Assembly (NCBI RefSeq): GCF_025766255.1
Contig: NW_026516788.1
Coordinates: 1-64,000 of the forward strand
DNA: 64,000 bases
Direction: 5' to 3'
Source of the DNA: Zychaea mexicana
Taxonomy: Eukaryota > Mucoromycota > Mucoromycetes > Mucorales > Lichtheimiaceae
Shown here: piece by piece, positions 22,257 through 33,933 of the stretch
Numbering within the stretch: the first letter of the stretch is position 1
How the letters are laid out: every line of letters begins with the position of its first letter
Position numbers and translations under genes: made by a program
The notes under the pieces: generated by a model
What the model was told of the DNA's origin: nothing
Seen by the model: only the letters and a program-made list of their open reading frames with translations
Databases searched by the model: none

Positions 22257-22832
22257 GCGACTTATACGTAATTACCGTCTGAATAACTATACCCATAAGG
22301 TGCCGTTCCCTTCTAGGGCGATTTTCAAATGCGTCGCCATAAGAGACCGACTATCTTAGACTAACTTGTGTATTTTTTTTATACATACTAAGACTATGAG
22401 GGCGCAAGTATGTGATTGAGAACTATACTATGATAATGTGTCTGTTTTCAAGATGATGGCATTATTGAAGGAAGGCGAAGGATCAAGATGCTGTCCCTAG
22501 GATGGGGAGCAAAAGCAGCTATTTAAACAGTGGATCCATATATTACTTTTATCTCGTTGGTGGAACAAGTTATAGAGCTTTGATGATGCAGTATTGTTTA
22601 TATATATAATGTGATAATTTGGTATATGGTGATGCTACTACAGTGTTTTCGAGAGTGGCGAATCCATCAATACTCACATACTTCTGGGTGGATCCAAATA
22701 GGCCGCATGACCTTTTCGAAGTCAATCCAAGTCCGACATCAATGCGTGTGATCTGCTCGTATGATAAGCCATCATTAACTTCCCCGCTATTTTAGGCGTT
22801 TTTTTTTCTTTTCCTACAACGTTAAATAGATT
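22257..22832. other. Intergenic
   Basis: AT-rich, with no gene recognised. It presumably includes the promoter of the small gene at 22833. Confidence 0.45.
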
Positions 22833-23271
22833 ATGCCAAAAGAACGAAGGGAATCAAAGAAAACAACAAAGCCATACGAGCGAACAAAAAAGTCGAGTGA
22901 GGGGTCATTACAAAAACGGTCGAAATTTAATCCAAAGACGCTCAAATTGAAAAACGAAGCATTGACAGACAAGCTTGATGATCTCATGACGGATCTCTCT
23001 GCACACTTGAATCCGATCAAGAAGAAAAAGCAAGAAGCGAACCAAGGCAACGTGGTATGGTATCTGAGGGATTTCATCGTGGGGCGAAGGGGAACGGATA
23101 GGGAAGGGGATGAGAGAGAGAGAGAGAGAGAGTGCTGATACAAGTGTTGCCATGGTGCGACATATGTACCCATGATAGAAATCACTGGAGCAAGTACAAG
23201 CTGCACAACGAGAATTCGAAAAAGTCAACAATGACATGGAGGATGCCATGGGACTACTGACAAAGCTGTAA
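22833..23271 (+). CDS. Small basic coiled-coil protein, unrecognised
   Basis: Two exons, 22833-23054 and 23191-23271, spliced across a 136-nt intron, give 100 aa. The first 40 residues are Lys/Arg/Ser-rich (MPKERRESKKTTKPYERTKK). The remainder is heptad-like: LKNEALTDKLDDLMTDLSAH, then a basic KKKKQ turn, then VQAAQREFEKVNNDMEDAMG and LLTKL. The intron contains a short GA repeat. The splice joins two helical halves in phase and the product is compact, which argues that it is a real gene. The layout resembles small subunits of multi-protein coiled-coil complexes, but I do not recognise the family and assign no function. Confidence 0.6.
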
Positions 23272-23676
23272 ATGGAAAGAAGGAAAACTTTTTCTGTTGT
23301 TGTTTCTGATCTTTCCTCCCCACCCCCCTCTCCCCGGGATAATGTATCCTTTTCCATGTGTTTTTGCTTTCGTTATCATACATAATCTCTTGATTATCAC
23401 CATCATCATTTCCATATTATCTCATACTATGTGTACTTTATTCTAACAATGCATGCTTGTATATTTACTATTATGACTGCCAATGGGATGAACAAAATGC
23501 TGGATATGCTAAAGTGGGATGTGTGTGTGTGTGTGTGTGTTAATTTATGCTTGGTGTGGGTTGTGGTTGCGGTGCAATGAGCTGGTAGAGTCGTTTCAAA
23601 GGGGGAGACACAGAAGAAGGGAGGATGAGGAGAGGAGGAGTGAAGCCAAAATAAATTACTAGGATCGAGAGACAGT
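23272..23676. other. Intergenic with a GT microsatellite
   Basis: A (GT)10 run occupies 23521-23540. This is a tail-to-tail gap between two convergent small genes, and nothing else was recognised. Confidence 0.6.
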
Positions 23677-24111
23677 CTATGACTTGTCATCGTCGTTGTT
23701 GCTATTGCCACTGCTGCTTTTGCGCAGCGCTTTGAGGAGTTCCTGTTGTTCCTTGGTAAGCTCGACCATGGTATCTTGGAGCATCTGGTGTTCCAGGTAC
23801 TCGGATTGCAGGTGGTTCAGCAACGTCTTGGAAGTATCCAGCACTTCCTTGAGCTCATCCAATGTCAGACGGGCTTTGACAGCCTTGGGTATATAGTCTG
23901 GATGAAACGCATTGTTGGAAAGTGCGGTGAGCGGAAGCGATGCCGGTGTGACGATGTGGTCAAGCGAGTGATGGTTGTTGTGCTGGTGTTGTGGTTGTTC
24001 TTCGAGCGGTTTGGGTGGCATTGAGGACAGTACAGAAGCGCAGCGATGGCTTGTGCAAAGGTATAGGGCAGGACGAGTCGCCTGATGGGATAAACGAGTG
24101 AGAAGGGACAT
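23677..24111 (-). CDS. Short protein with mitochondrial-like leader, unrecognised
   Basis: A single exon of 144 aa starts at the ATG at 24111. The N-terminus MSLLTRLSHQATRPALYLC is basic and without acidic residues, like a mitochondrial targeting peptide. A His/Gln-rich linker follows. Then comes a long amphipathic helix (ARLTLDELKEVLDTSKTLL and QDTMVELTKEQQELLKALRK) and a Ser/Asn/Asp tail. An in-frame extension to 24234 adds residues without a better start context. It lies tail to tail with the gene at 22833. I do not recognise the family; a small mitochondrial assembly or ribosome-associated factor would fit the layout, but that is a guess from shape only. Confidence 0.6.
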   Translation of the reverse strand: MSLLTRLSHQATRPALYLCTSHRCASVLSSMPPKPLEEQPQHQHNNHHSLDHIVTPASLPLTALSNNAFHPDYIPKAVKARLTLDELKEVLDTSKTLLNHLQSEYLEHQMLQDTMVELTKEQQELLKALRKSSSGNSNNDDDKS

Positions 24112-26057
24112 GGTCTCTATGTTTTTTGTTCTATGCTTTGCTTTGATTCTACACAAAGAAGTATAGAGAGGAGGAAAGAGAAGTGTTTGTAACCCCTTAT
24201 TTTTAAACTGCCTTAAGGACCTATATTTATACAATAATCAAAGGTGAAAAGAAACTTAACCCAGTGTGGGGCGGGGTTGGGCCTTCGGAAAAAGATTCCT
24301 GCGCAGCAACGTCATTCAAACCAATAGGAATGCACCTGCAGATACAAATACGGATTGGGCGAGCACCTGAAGAAAGCGTAGAAGGTCTGCATCACTCTGC
24401 CCCTACGACATACCCCATTTACAGCACTACTCCCAATGCAGCCATTTATCGTGATGCGTGTGCATCATGGAGTGACGCTGCTTTCATCATCAAGGCTGTC
24501 GATGCTATTATGTGATGACCCTTTTTTATCGATTCATGCGCTTAAAAAGAACTTTAAATTTTACTACTCAGCAGACACATACTGACTTCTTAAATGGACT
24601 TAATTACTCTGTAACAAAACCAACCGGAGATAGGGTTCTCCCATCGAATACGCTGCTCTTTTAACCGTCGACCAGTCGATAACCTTGGGGGTCGTCTGTT
24701 AAAGCACAGTCGGTCGGCAGGTTTGAGACATGTCTGGTTTCAGATCACACCAGAAAGAAAGATGCGGCGCACCCACTACCTACTTGCATCCGATCGCCCT
24801 TAATCCAGAACAAGTCATGAATTCACGGCCCGTCACATGAGCACATTTATCACGTAAGCCCAGTATGTATCGCAGATGCATGCATGCAACTATGTAACGT
24901 ACTTGTGTATTTATATCCCTGCTGTTGTTATACATCCTTTTTGCAATGTCAGTAATAGCAGGAGCATGCATATTGCTTTAAAGGTCTAATGTATATGGCT
25001 ACATTGAAAACTTGATTTGCTCACTTTGAATGTTTATTGTCAGTCTGCAAGTCGCAGTCTGGTCCCACCTTCCTATTGAAGAATTTGGTGCGTCTGAATG
25101 GCGATGGTGGTTTGACGCATTTTGCTTAATTTAAGAAAAGCTGTCGAATATCGACTAACAAGAATTAATGTCGAGGTGCACGAGTAGACGTGTTGTACCA
25201 TGTAGTCTAAATAGAGATGAAGCATCAAGTGAATATTGGCCTGGCTTATTGTAAGTATATACGTTTAAAGACATTATGGTAGATTTTCGTTGAATAGTAT
25301 ACTATTTCCTCGGTCTATGATACAAGGTTAAGAGATCTTTTATGCAATATATGAAAAACGGCTATCGCCAGCTATTCGAGATCTCATTTCGTCGCTTCTA
25401 GCTCAATACATTTAATATGCCAATCATTTTTCTGCCGTTGGCATCAAAAATATCGGATGAGCTTCCCTTTGAATCTGGAACTTGTCCTAACTTTCTTGCC
25501 GCTCGACATAGCCAACCTCCTTGAGCGTGTTTTCGTAACCTTTCTATTTCGCTACCTGACTTTTGTAAATGGAACCGGTTTCTCGACTCGTGTTGACTAT
25601 TGGTGGCATGTTGTTTGTAGGTGTGAAATGTCTCGCTATTTCTGGAGTCGCCAACATAGCACGCGTTTTGATGCACTGTTTGTTTCTCGGTTAACACGTA
25701 CGTGTAGTTGTGATGGCAACAAAAATGGTAAGTCAGTTGAATAGTCAGATTGCACACAACTTCAGGCCGCTGCTGATGGAAATAACCATTTAGCACTGCT
25801 GTCGCAGTTGGAAAGAGTTGAAACCAATTTCATTTATCTAGTTTTTTTTTTATTCAAAGCGAGCGAGGCTTTTTAATTGAGATGAAACAATCTTTCTTTC
25901 TTTCTTTGTCATGGTTTGATATGATGTAATAGCTAGTAGTGGGTGTGCAAGTTTGTAATAAGCGTTTGCAACATGCTTTTTTTTCTGTGAACGCTGCACG
26001 CCGACATGTTCCTTGATGACTTTACAAGTGCGGATAACAATGACAAAACATACGATA
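24112..26057. other. Long intergenic stretch; possible transposon crumb
   Basis: No complete gene recognised. A plus-strand frame at about 24264-24515 contains APTTYPIYSTTPNAAIYRDA, which faintly recalls the region after reverse transcriptase/RNase H in fungal retroelements. It is isolated. A minus-strand frame at 25398-25796 lacks family resemblance. The remainder is AT-rich. Confidence 0.4.
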
Positions 26058-27506
26058 TCATTTCTTATAGTGATGGTGACGACTTGTGTTGGTAGTTGCT
26101 GCAACCTGCACTCCCAAGTCTTCAGCCACTTTCTCATCGTAAAGGTGCCGGACAAGACTCTCGTAAAGCTTGGGTGGTAACTTCTTGCATGATGCGACTG
26201 CAATTTGTATAATAGCTTGTGATTTAAGTGGCGGGAGCTTGCGCAGGATCTTCATGGGACTTATGTATAGCGCACATATACAATAGAATAAGCATATCTG
26301 TTTTCTCTTTATCCTCCATCATCAACCTTCACTACGCTTTACCTTGGACAATCAATGATATCATCCCGAGCAAGTTGCAGCTGAGCAACAATATAAAGTA
26401 TATTGAGATGAAACCCAAATGCAAGCATGACATCCCATAGACGCAGTACTTCAGCCAACGGCGGCGTACATGCCGAAAATGTAAGTACGGCTACGTCATA
26501 TAAGGTTCTTGGTGAATCATCCATTGTTCTTTTATACTCGCTGTATATTTCTCTTAGCCAAAAAAAAAGTTACTATTACTTACATGGAAAAGCGTACATG
26601 TTTGCAGTCAACCCTTTCCCCAGTAGATAGCCATAGAGTTCTGGATCGAGTACCCGTAAACACATATCCACTAACTAAATTGAGCTGATTTAGTAAAAAA
26701 AAGAAAAGTGGCCTGCAGGTTCGTCACCCTCTTTTTCCTTTTCTATAAGATCAATACCTTGAGCCCACAATGAACGCCTTTGAGATTCGGGTGTACGTAT
26801 AGCGGACACCATTGCCAAAGAAACGTGGAAAACGCGAAAAACGCCTCCATTTCCGGAAGTACCATCAAGAATGGTGCAGCTAACACATTCATGCCCTGAA
26901 CATAGGTCAGTTCAGCCGTCGGTCGTTGCTCAAGTGCTGCACGCAGTTGAAGCTCTTCAGAAGTATCCTGTACTCTACTATCTACGTTTTCTCTCTCTTT
27001 TTGTTAGATCATTAACTCGCTTTCCCACCTCACCTCTCTTTTGTCAGTTTACCTTGTTGACTGATCCAGACGAATGCATTCAACACTCGAATCAGCATAT
27101 CCTCAGAGACGTGTTCGATGAAATTGGCATCGGTTGTCATGGTTCGAAAGGTATCGTTACGGATCTTGGTGTCCATAGCGCTCGCGCCACGAAGGACAAG
27201 TTTGATGTAGCATGATGCAGACACGCTGTTCCGCAATCGAAGAAGGATCTTCCAAACCCAACCTCGCAGCTTTCATAATATGTGCATATGGAGGTGGCGA
27301 TGGTGTGATAACAATCATGAACGAAGCCGTGGGTGAGTTTTTATTCATTTTTGGGATTGTGAAGGATGATGATGGATTGATGTCGGTACCTCTAGTGGAC
27401 AAGGAATTGACAAGACAACCCAACGTAGTTCGTCCAGACTGTGTTCTATATCATCATGTGTGTCATGTCGACGATTAAGGATCTTGAGATACTTGGATTC
27501 GGCCAT
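26058..27506 (-). CDS. BUB2: Bub2/Cdc16-type TBC-domain GTPase-activating protein
   Basis: Six exons (descending): 27506-27390, 27269-27053, 26954-26758, 26674-26584, 26490-26343, 26259-26058; 323 aa. Bub2 with Bfa1 forms the GAP for Tem1/Spg1, which restrains mitotic exit or septation until the spindle is positioned. The TBC domain covers nearly the whole protein, starting with LRGWVWKILL. It contains the arginine-finger motif IRNDTFR (Arg81) and the glutamine-finger motif YVQGMNVLAAPF (Gln131). The CPLYVHPNLKGVHCGL block and LWDVMLAFGFHLNILYIVAQ near the C-terminus are Bub2-typical. Length is close to yeast Bub2 (about 306 aa). Both catalytic fingers are intact, so it should be active. The 5' end lies 223 bp from the stop of the co-oriented SOSSB gene. 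Confidence 0.92.
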
Positions 27507-27729
27507 GTTGGTATTAGGGATGTAGGTGTGTGAAATTGTAAATATTCGCAGGTAGGATGATGGAGAAAAGGAAATAAAACAAAACAAAACTTAGAAAGAA
27601 GAAACAAAGGGCTAAATAGAGTTGCTTTCAGTGTGATATATGTGCAAGGTGTGTTTAAGTACGTATCTACACGTGTATAAAAGAAGAAGAATGAAAGAGG
27701 GATCAGCAGAAAAGATGGGTTCATTGTTG

Positions 27730-28483
27730 TTATTGTGGTTGTGGCGTGGATCGCCCTCTTTGTCGCGGATCGCGACCTCTGCCTCCACGATATCCTCCCC
27801 GAGGCGGTGGCCGTGATCGTGAGTATGGCGACATCCGCTGCTGCTGCTGCTGTTGGTGTTGATAAGCATGCATTGGGTTGATGGCTGGCTGTTGCTGTGG
27901 CGATTGTAGTTGCTGCTGATACTGCTGCTGGTGTTGTGGCAGTGGTGGTTGTTGACTTTGCATGGATAATTCGGTAAAGTTGGGCTTTTCGACATAGAGA
28001 AACGTGTCCTGACCAAGTCTTTTCATTTTAGATGATTTTAAAGCAGAAAGTTGGAGTTGTCCCTTTCGAATCTTGCATTCACTACATTTTGACCTGTTAA
28101 TTCAAAATGAACCGCATAATCCGTTCTTCTTCTAGACAAGTGAAAGTTTATGCTCACCAGCCGCACAATCGCAAGATGTCTCCATTCTTGACGTACTGTC
28201 CAAGAGCATTCCAAATCGATAATAATATAACCCCTGTTCGGTCGGCTATCAAGAATTTATAAATTGTGTCGCCTTCTCTAGTGGTAACTGGATCCGATTC
28301 TATTATGCAAGTATGTTGCCACTAAATCAGCTTTCCTATCAACTGTAGACCTTTCTAAACTCGTTGATTAAAGAACAAGAAAATGAAACCTTTTTGTAAG
28401 ACAATGCAATCGCAGTCAATGCCCCGTTGTGCTGGCTTCATATCTTTGATGAGAATATGATTTACTGGTGGAGCTGCAGCCAT
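27730..28483 (-). CDS. SOSS-B/NABP-like single-strand DNA-binding OB-fold protein
   Basis: Three exons (descending): 28483-28390, 28299-28158, 28093-27730; 199 aa. The OB fold begins at NHILIKDMKPAQRGIDCDCI and continues with GDTIYKFLIADRTGVILLSI, then W-N-ALGQYVKNGDILRLCG. The order matches SOSSB1/NABP proteins, ssDNA-binding subunits of the sensor-of-ssDNA complex acting in double-strand-break signalling. After the fold comes a Q-rich region and an Arg/Gly tail with RPPPRGGYRGGRGRD; such RGG boxes bind RNA or G-rich nucleic acid. The animal proteins have a Pro/Ser tail instead, so the tail is lineage-specific. A single ACGCGT (MluI cell-cycle-box-like) lies at 28775-28780, 292 bp upstream. 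A role in repair or RNA metabolism is inferred. Confidence 0.85.
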
Positions 28484-29969
28484 GTTGAACGAGATCTGCT
28501 CCTGCCTAAAAAAAGAAAACGCACGGCGGAAGACGAAGAAGTTGCTGGCTTTCTTTATAAGCACTCGCGTGACCGTGGTGATACGTATTGGGATACATGT
28601 AGTCCGAGAGTTTCGCTTGAAAGACCAAAACGGCTTTAACTAGGTTAAAGAGACCACGTAAAAGCAGTGCATATTTACTACATATATTTAAGCATTCGAT
28701 AATTGTATTATGTACCGTTTAACTATTTCGACGGATATTCGTTTCACTCACGCATTGTTTTAAGATGTAAGAAGACGCGTTTTTGCAACTCAGAGGTTCA
28801 AAATCCGTATCAATAGCTTCTTTACTTGGGCGAAGGACAAAAGCCTTGAGGCGACCATATTATTTATCTCCAAGCATTCATAGCTTGTCATCATTCTCAG
28901 GAGAGCCTATGCTTTTGTAGTGTGAGTGTTTAACATCAATTGCATATAATTATGCCTAACAAAATGTTCTTTTCCATGAAGGTGGCGCCATATTACTTTT
29001 AATTCTAAGACGATGAACAAGGGTTTTTTAGACTTTCCTGTAAACGATCACAAAAAAGACTCTGCATATTGCCGATACCGGTCAAACGCAAATTAGAATT
29101 TACCAATAGAACAGCGGTTGACCTGGCTGCATCTTCTAATGACGCAAACACGAAGAAAAGTGAAGAGCAGTAACAATTTACTATACTTTTAGTGTGCCCA
29201 TTACATTTTTGCTAGAGGTGTATGATATGCAAATGTTTTATCCTCGTCTTTCTAATACCCGTGAGAGACGATTTGATAATGCATACAGAGATATCATTAT
29301 TTCTTCTCAATTGCAATAATTAAGTATAAAGAAGAAGATCCCAATCCAGCATCACATTTTCTCATTACCTGTAGATAGATAACGTAATGTGGACACAACA
29401 TTTAATAGAAAGTTACACGGCTGTGCGCCCATACGAGAGCATTCTGGCCAGCATGTGAATATTCATATCCGACATCAGCCATTGCACTGTCGCATCATCT
29501 ATAGTGCTCGCAGGTAGAATAGCAGGAAAAAGCGGAAAGAAAAAATTACGCAACATACCGCCCTCTCATATCCACAACGTTCTGATCCTGGCCATACCTA
29601 TGTAACTCATCAACTGCTTTTAGAGTTTATATAGCATGCATGTCATATGCGGATTGAGGAAACATGTAGCGATAGGCGTATTATGTAAGCGCGCGTTTTA
29701 TGTGCAGAACACTAAGAATCAGCAAAAAATGACAGTATTGTAACAGGACTTCTGTGACTTTTTGTGGTGTTTAATATATGAGATTTTGTGTTTATTGTTA
29801 AAATGTGGAGAAAAGCTTGTAGATAATGGAAGCGTGTAATCGGGCAGAAATAATATCTGTTATGGGAAGGAGAGGTAAAGGGGATTTTCTAAATGATGAC
29901 TATACTGTGATAGATATAACTGAAGGTAATATCATCGTCATCATTTCAATACGATCCGGTCGTATTAAT
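28484..29969. other. Intergenic
   Basis: AT-rich and without recognised genes. It holds the SOSSB upstream region with one ACGCGT at 28775. The short plus-strand frame at 29826-30059 is antisense to the last GH45 exon and is rejected as a gene. Confidence 0.5.
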
Positions 29970-31776
29970 TTACGAGCGCGAGCATCCAGTCTTCTTGGTG
30001 AGCTCAGCTGGGCAGGTGACTTCCTTGAAGGTGACGCTTGGGTTATCGGCATTCTATAATAGATATAGTAATAATATAGACATCAGTAAAAAGACCAAAT
30101 TGCTTTTTCTGCTATTGGTTTCTCCTGTAAATACAACGAAATAAACATAAGCGTACCTTAAACCAGTTGAATCTAATACAAGGCGAGAACAATAGTATGT
30201 CAGTACACTAAACAAACAAATAAATATAAACAACTTTTGGTTAATGCCATACCTCCATTCACAGCCAGCTTGCAACTCCTTGGGAAGATCAGAGCAGCCA
30301 GAAGCAGAGCTGAGACCGCCATAGCGCTGACCCCAGCCATCAGAGGGTGCGTTCCATTGCGTTTGGCAGCCGTTGAAGATACCAACACCACCGCCAGGGA
30401 TTTGGAGATCAAAGTGGTTGCTGCCAAGATCACCGCCAGTGTTAGTAACCTGGACAACCATCTTCTTGCCTTCGACAGCACCAGAAGTGAACGAAAGTTC
30501 ATAACAGCCGCAGCACCAGCCAGATTCGTCCTTGCCAGCAATGGAAGCAGCAGCAAAACCGTACGCGAGATCGTCATTAATAGCCCAGGGTTGGTTGTCA
30601 TTGCACATGTAGCCGCTGCCACCGTTGCAACCGCTCTGTGAATGCACACATCAACATTCAATGATTATTATTGTTAGTATTGCACAAAATAAATAGGTGT
30701 GTTGTCGTTGCGTCATGATATATGTACCTGTTCGTTGTTGTCAGTCAAGGAAACACCGTCAGCTGCACAGACGCCAACAGGTGAGGAAACATCAGCCTTG
30801 CCGGGCCAGCTGCACGAGGCCTTGCAGCAGTCCCAGTAACGAGTGGTCGAACCATCACCGGAAGAACCGCCAGAGATGGGAGCGTAAGTCGAGGAGCTGC
30901 TGCTCGACGAGGTGGTGGTAGTGGTGGTGGTTTCGGGCTTCTTGGTGGTGGTGGTGGTTTCAGGTGCCTTGGTGGTTGTGGTGGTGTGCTCCTTGGTGGT
31001 CGTGGGCTCGGTCTCCTTGACAGTGGTGGTAGTAGTAGTCGAGGTCGTGGTAGGCTTCTCGACCTGAGGAACAGAAGTGCTAGGCTCTACGGGCTCGACG
31101 CTTTTAGAAGCCTCCTTATCGTTTCCAGAGGATTCGACGGGGGCATCGGAAGATCCTGTATACAAGAAGTCGACAATCAGCAAAAGCAAGAAGGCTAATC
31201 GCATTGTTGAATACTACATATCGAGCAATAAAGAATGTAACATACCCCAACGGTACTTGGGCAAGCATTGCGAGTACCAAGTATTGGCCTTGACACATTC
31301 GAAACCAGAAACACAGCAGGTCTCGCCAGTGAAAGCCTTGCCTGTTAATTGATGTGCATTACACAAGGATTAATATCATTGATAATAAGAATTTCTGATT
31401 TCCCAAAGTTCGATACGCATGTCGCTGATAAACTTTTTTTTTCGCGTAATTGACTTACCGCCGCATTGGCCATAGGCCTGGGCACAGGAGGAGCCGGATT
31501 GATCGATAGGAACGCATTGGGAGTAGTAAGGGTTCTGAACCTTGCATTCGTAGCCCTCATTGCAGCACTCGGAGCCTTCCCAGCCCTCGCCTACAAGACA
31601 AATTCATTGAGTGAGTCGCATGATTGGCAATTGCTGCTGATATGATGGAAAATGAAGGAGAATCATAACGTACCGCCACAGCGACCGAAAGGCGCGTTCT
31701 CACACTCGCCAGCAAAAGCCAATTGTTGAGTGCCAGCCAGGGCAATCAAGATACCAAACACAGATGTGGTGCGCAT
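29970..31776 (-). CDS. GH45 endoglucanase with two N-terminal CBM1 modules
   Basis: Seven exons (descending): 31776-31674, 31590-31459, 31341-31246, 31155-30728, 30635-30253, 30172-30157, 30053-29970; 413 aa. A signal peptide ([15 protein letters not shown]) leads to two fungal cellulose-binding modules (about residues 28-62 and 68-106). Both have the Cys pattern and YSQC ending. A Thr/Ser linker with many TTTT runs (about 112-205) follows, then the GH45 domain. [14 protein letters not shown] carries the general-base Asp (about 219), and [16 protein letters not shown] carries the acid Asp (about 329). The family cleaves internal beta-1,4-glucan bonds. N-terminal CBM1 plus GH45 is the Rhizopus RCE arrangement; doubling the CBM1 is less common. 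Exon 6 has only 16 nt and encodes the conserved FNWFK. It is secreted, and a TATA box precedes it. Confidence 0.93.
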
Positions 31777-31886
31777 GGGTATGAAAGAAGGAATGGAAGG
31801 GGAAATGAAGAAGGAAAAAAAGAGAAGAGAAGAGTTGAGTTGAGGTAAAGAAAAAAAAAACAGACATTCGTTGACGAACGGGCTTC

Positions 31887-31895
31887 TTTTATATA
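31887..31895 (-). promoter_or_regulatory. TATA box of the GH45 gene
   Basis: TATATAAAA on the minus strand, 111 bp upstream of the endoglucanase ATG. Spacing and sequence fit a strong core promoter of a regulated secreted enzyme. No experiment supports it here. Confidence 0.5.
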
Positions 31896-33150
31896 GACGA
31901 CGCGCGAATGAAGGGTCATCATCGTTCTGGCGTCTGGGCCCCCTCTTTTGTTCGTGTTACATTTACTGAAATGATGACACGGTTGTTGTTGGCCATGCAC
32001 TCTACAGTGGCGTATATACTACATCAATGTCAGAACGTTAGAAAAAGAAAACTCCAATGAGTGCAACATTAAAACGGTTATTAACATGTGGTTCTGTTCC
32101 GTGTTGTGGTGACATTCGATTAGCGGCAAGTAAAAAAAAGAAACATTCGCTCTGGCAATCGCACAACATTGAATAATACTGTATTGGCAGGCCCAGACGC
32201 AATATCGTGTAATTCATTGCTTGTACAACATAAACGAATTTTACCATTGCGGAAAGCACACAGCAACTCAAAATTTCCCGATTACCTCTTCTCGATCATA
32301 GTAAAAACTCAGCATGTTGCCCGCGGCTCTATAGCGTAAATTGAGTCAACAATCATAAAACTCTTGTCACTCACCCGTGTATCGTTTCGTCATGCATGGT
32401 AATATGCAGGTGTGCAAATGTATGGAGAATTTAAGGGGCTACAGTAGCTCTACACGGCAAGAGCAACAACAATAAAGCGCATAATCGTCAATGCTGCACT
32501 ATGCTGTGTCGCCATGGCTTCCTTTGACGGCAATGTTCGTAATTCAGCTGCTCTCTCTGTGTCTTTATCCGGCCCCTTCTATTGTTTTCCCAATTTCTCA
32601 AAAATGGCAACAGTACTTTCCAAGCGCCGAAGGACGAGAAATATCCATCCAAATCATCTTACGACTTGTGTAGAACCACGAGTTTGTATACATCATATAT
32701 ATTCCACTTATAGTTTCTGAATCTGGTCACAGTATGGTAATGAATTGTTTCCTTATTATTATTTGATGGTTGCAATAATAGCGGCAATCGTCAAGGCATA
32801 ACAATTATATTTTTAACTATTTGACCCTTTTGTCAGCTCTTATTGTGTTTTTCCCTGGTACTGCTAGTAGTGGTCCTAGTGGTCTTGGCTAAAAAAAAGC
32901 AGTAAACAAAAAGCACTCAGCTCGGCCACTAGAAATGATCCCTGGACTGATGTGATGAGAATCAATGTTTTTTGGGGCCGCTATAATACAGTAATAAGGG
33001 GAACACGACAGCGTTGAACATGCATTTTAGTTCAGTCCAATCTTGAATTATCGCATTAACATTGGTACCAGCCCTTAGATCGTATTAAATCAACAAAACA
33101 ACAACAAAAAACATCAGACTTCAAAGCATTAACAAGTCTACACAAGCATT
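31896..33150. other. Divergent intergenic region between GH45 and bZIP
   Basis: About 1.25 kb between two divergently transcribed genes, presumably carrying both sets of upstream control sites. No gene or repeat was recognised; small frames at 32491-32720 look random. Confidence 0.45.
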
Positions 33151-33156
33151 TATAAA
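33151..33156 (+). promoter_or_regulatory. TATA-like element of the bZIP gene
   Basis: TATAAA, 105 bp before the bZIP ATG. Position fits a core promoter; the assignment rests on sequence alone. Confidence 0.35.
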
Positions 33157-33255
33157 CCACGGGTGCATTAATTTTGTTTTATTTTTCCATCATTCGTCGA
33201 CTAAAAAGAAGTTACTAGCATTTTCCATATCATCATCGTATACCATTTTATCATC

Positions 33256-33933
33256 ATGTCCTTGACAGCTGACTTTGATCCCAAGCCAATGGCCATTTCA
33301 TCCATCATTTCTTCTTCTTCAACAACTTCATCGTATAGCAGTACGTCTCCTTCATCGTACCAGGCTGCATCATCGTCTTCTTCCCCACCAAGCTCACCCG
33401 AGACAAGGCAGCGACAAGTATACCATCATCATAATCATAGCTACAGCCATGGAGGACACCAACATGGCAGCAGTAGCAATGGCGACCCTTACAGCAGTAC
33501 ACCATCGCCATCATGCACTATGACTGGCGCTACAGCAAACCAACCACCGTTGTCATTGCAGGAACGGCGTCAGCGGAACAAGGCTGCGTCTGCTAAATAC
33601 CGTGCTAAAAAGAACCAGCAGCATGGTGAAATGAGAACGCTGATTACATCGCTGACAAAAGAAAACGAACTCTTGCTTCGTCAATTGGATCACATCAAAC
33701 GCGAAAACGGTCGTCTCAAGACCACATGCGACAGACTTCGAGGCAAAAAGGTCGCTGCCAAGATTCTCAAACGGTTTTTGGCAAATAACAATCATCATGG
33801 TGGAGTAGCTGTCAATAGTAAGGCAGCAGCCGCAACAACAGACGACGATGAGACACTCGACCACTTTGATCTTGATGAGGAGGAGGACGAGTTGATAGAC
33901 TTGATGGATCCTCAACAGCCCCCACAACACTAG
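33256..33933 (+). CDS. bZIP transcription factor, Met4/Cys3-like basic region
   Basis: Single exon, 225 aa. The N-terminal third is Ser-rich and the next part is His-rich. The basic region reads ERRQRNKAASAKYRAKKNQQ (about residues 102-121). The N-x-A-A-S-A-x-Y/F-R-x-K-K pattern is that of fungal Met4/Cys3/MetR regulators of sulfur metabolism. A leucine zipper follows, including LTKENELLLRQLDHIKRENG with Leu at heptad spacing. The C-terminus has an acidic stretch (DEEEDELIDLMD) suited to activation. Similarity is limited to the bZIP, so a sulfur role is only suggested. It is divergent from the GH45 gene, with about 1.5 kb between the two start codons. Confidence 0.85.
   Translation: MSLTADFDPKPMAISSIISSSSTTSSYSSTSPSSYQAASSSSSPPSSPETRQRQVYHHHNHSYSHGGHQHGSSSNGDPYSSTPSPSCTMTGATANQPPLSLQERRQRNKAASAKYRAKKNQQHGEMRTLITSLTKENELLLRQLDHIKRENGRLKTTCDRLRGKKVAAKILKRFLANNNHHGGVAVNSKAAAATTDDDETLDHFDLDEEEDELIDLMDPQQPPQH

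Noticed and set aside
28781..28800. A tRNA B-box-like GGTTCAAAATCC
   Set aside because: No A box at the right distance and no cloverleaf can be drawn.
29826..30059. A 77-codon plus-strand frame
   Set aside because: It is antisense to the last GH45 exon, which encodes the conserved [14 protein letters not shown] segment.
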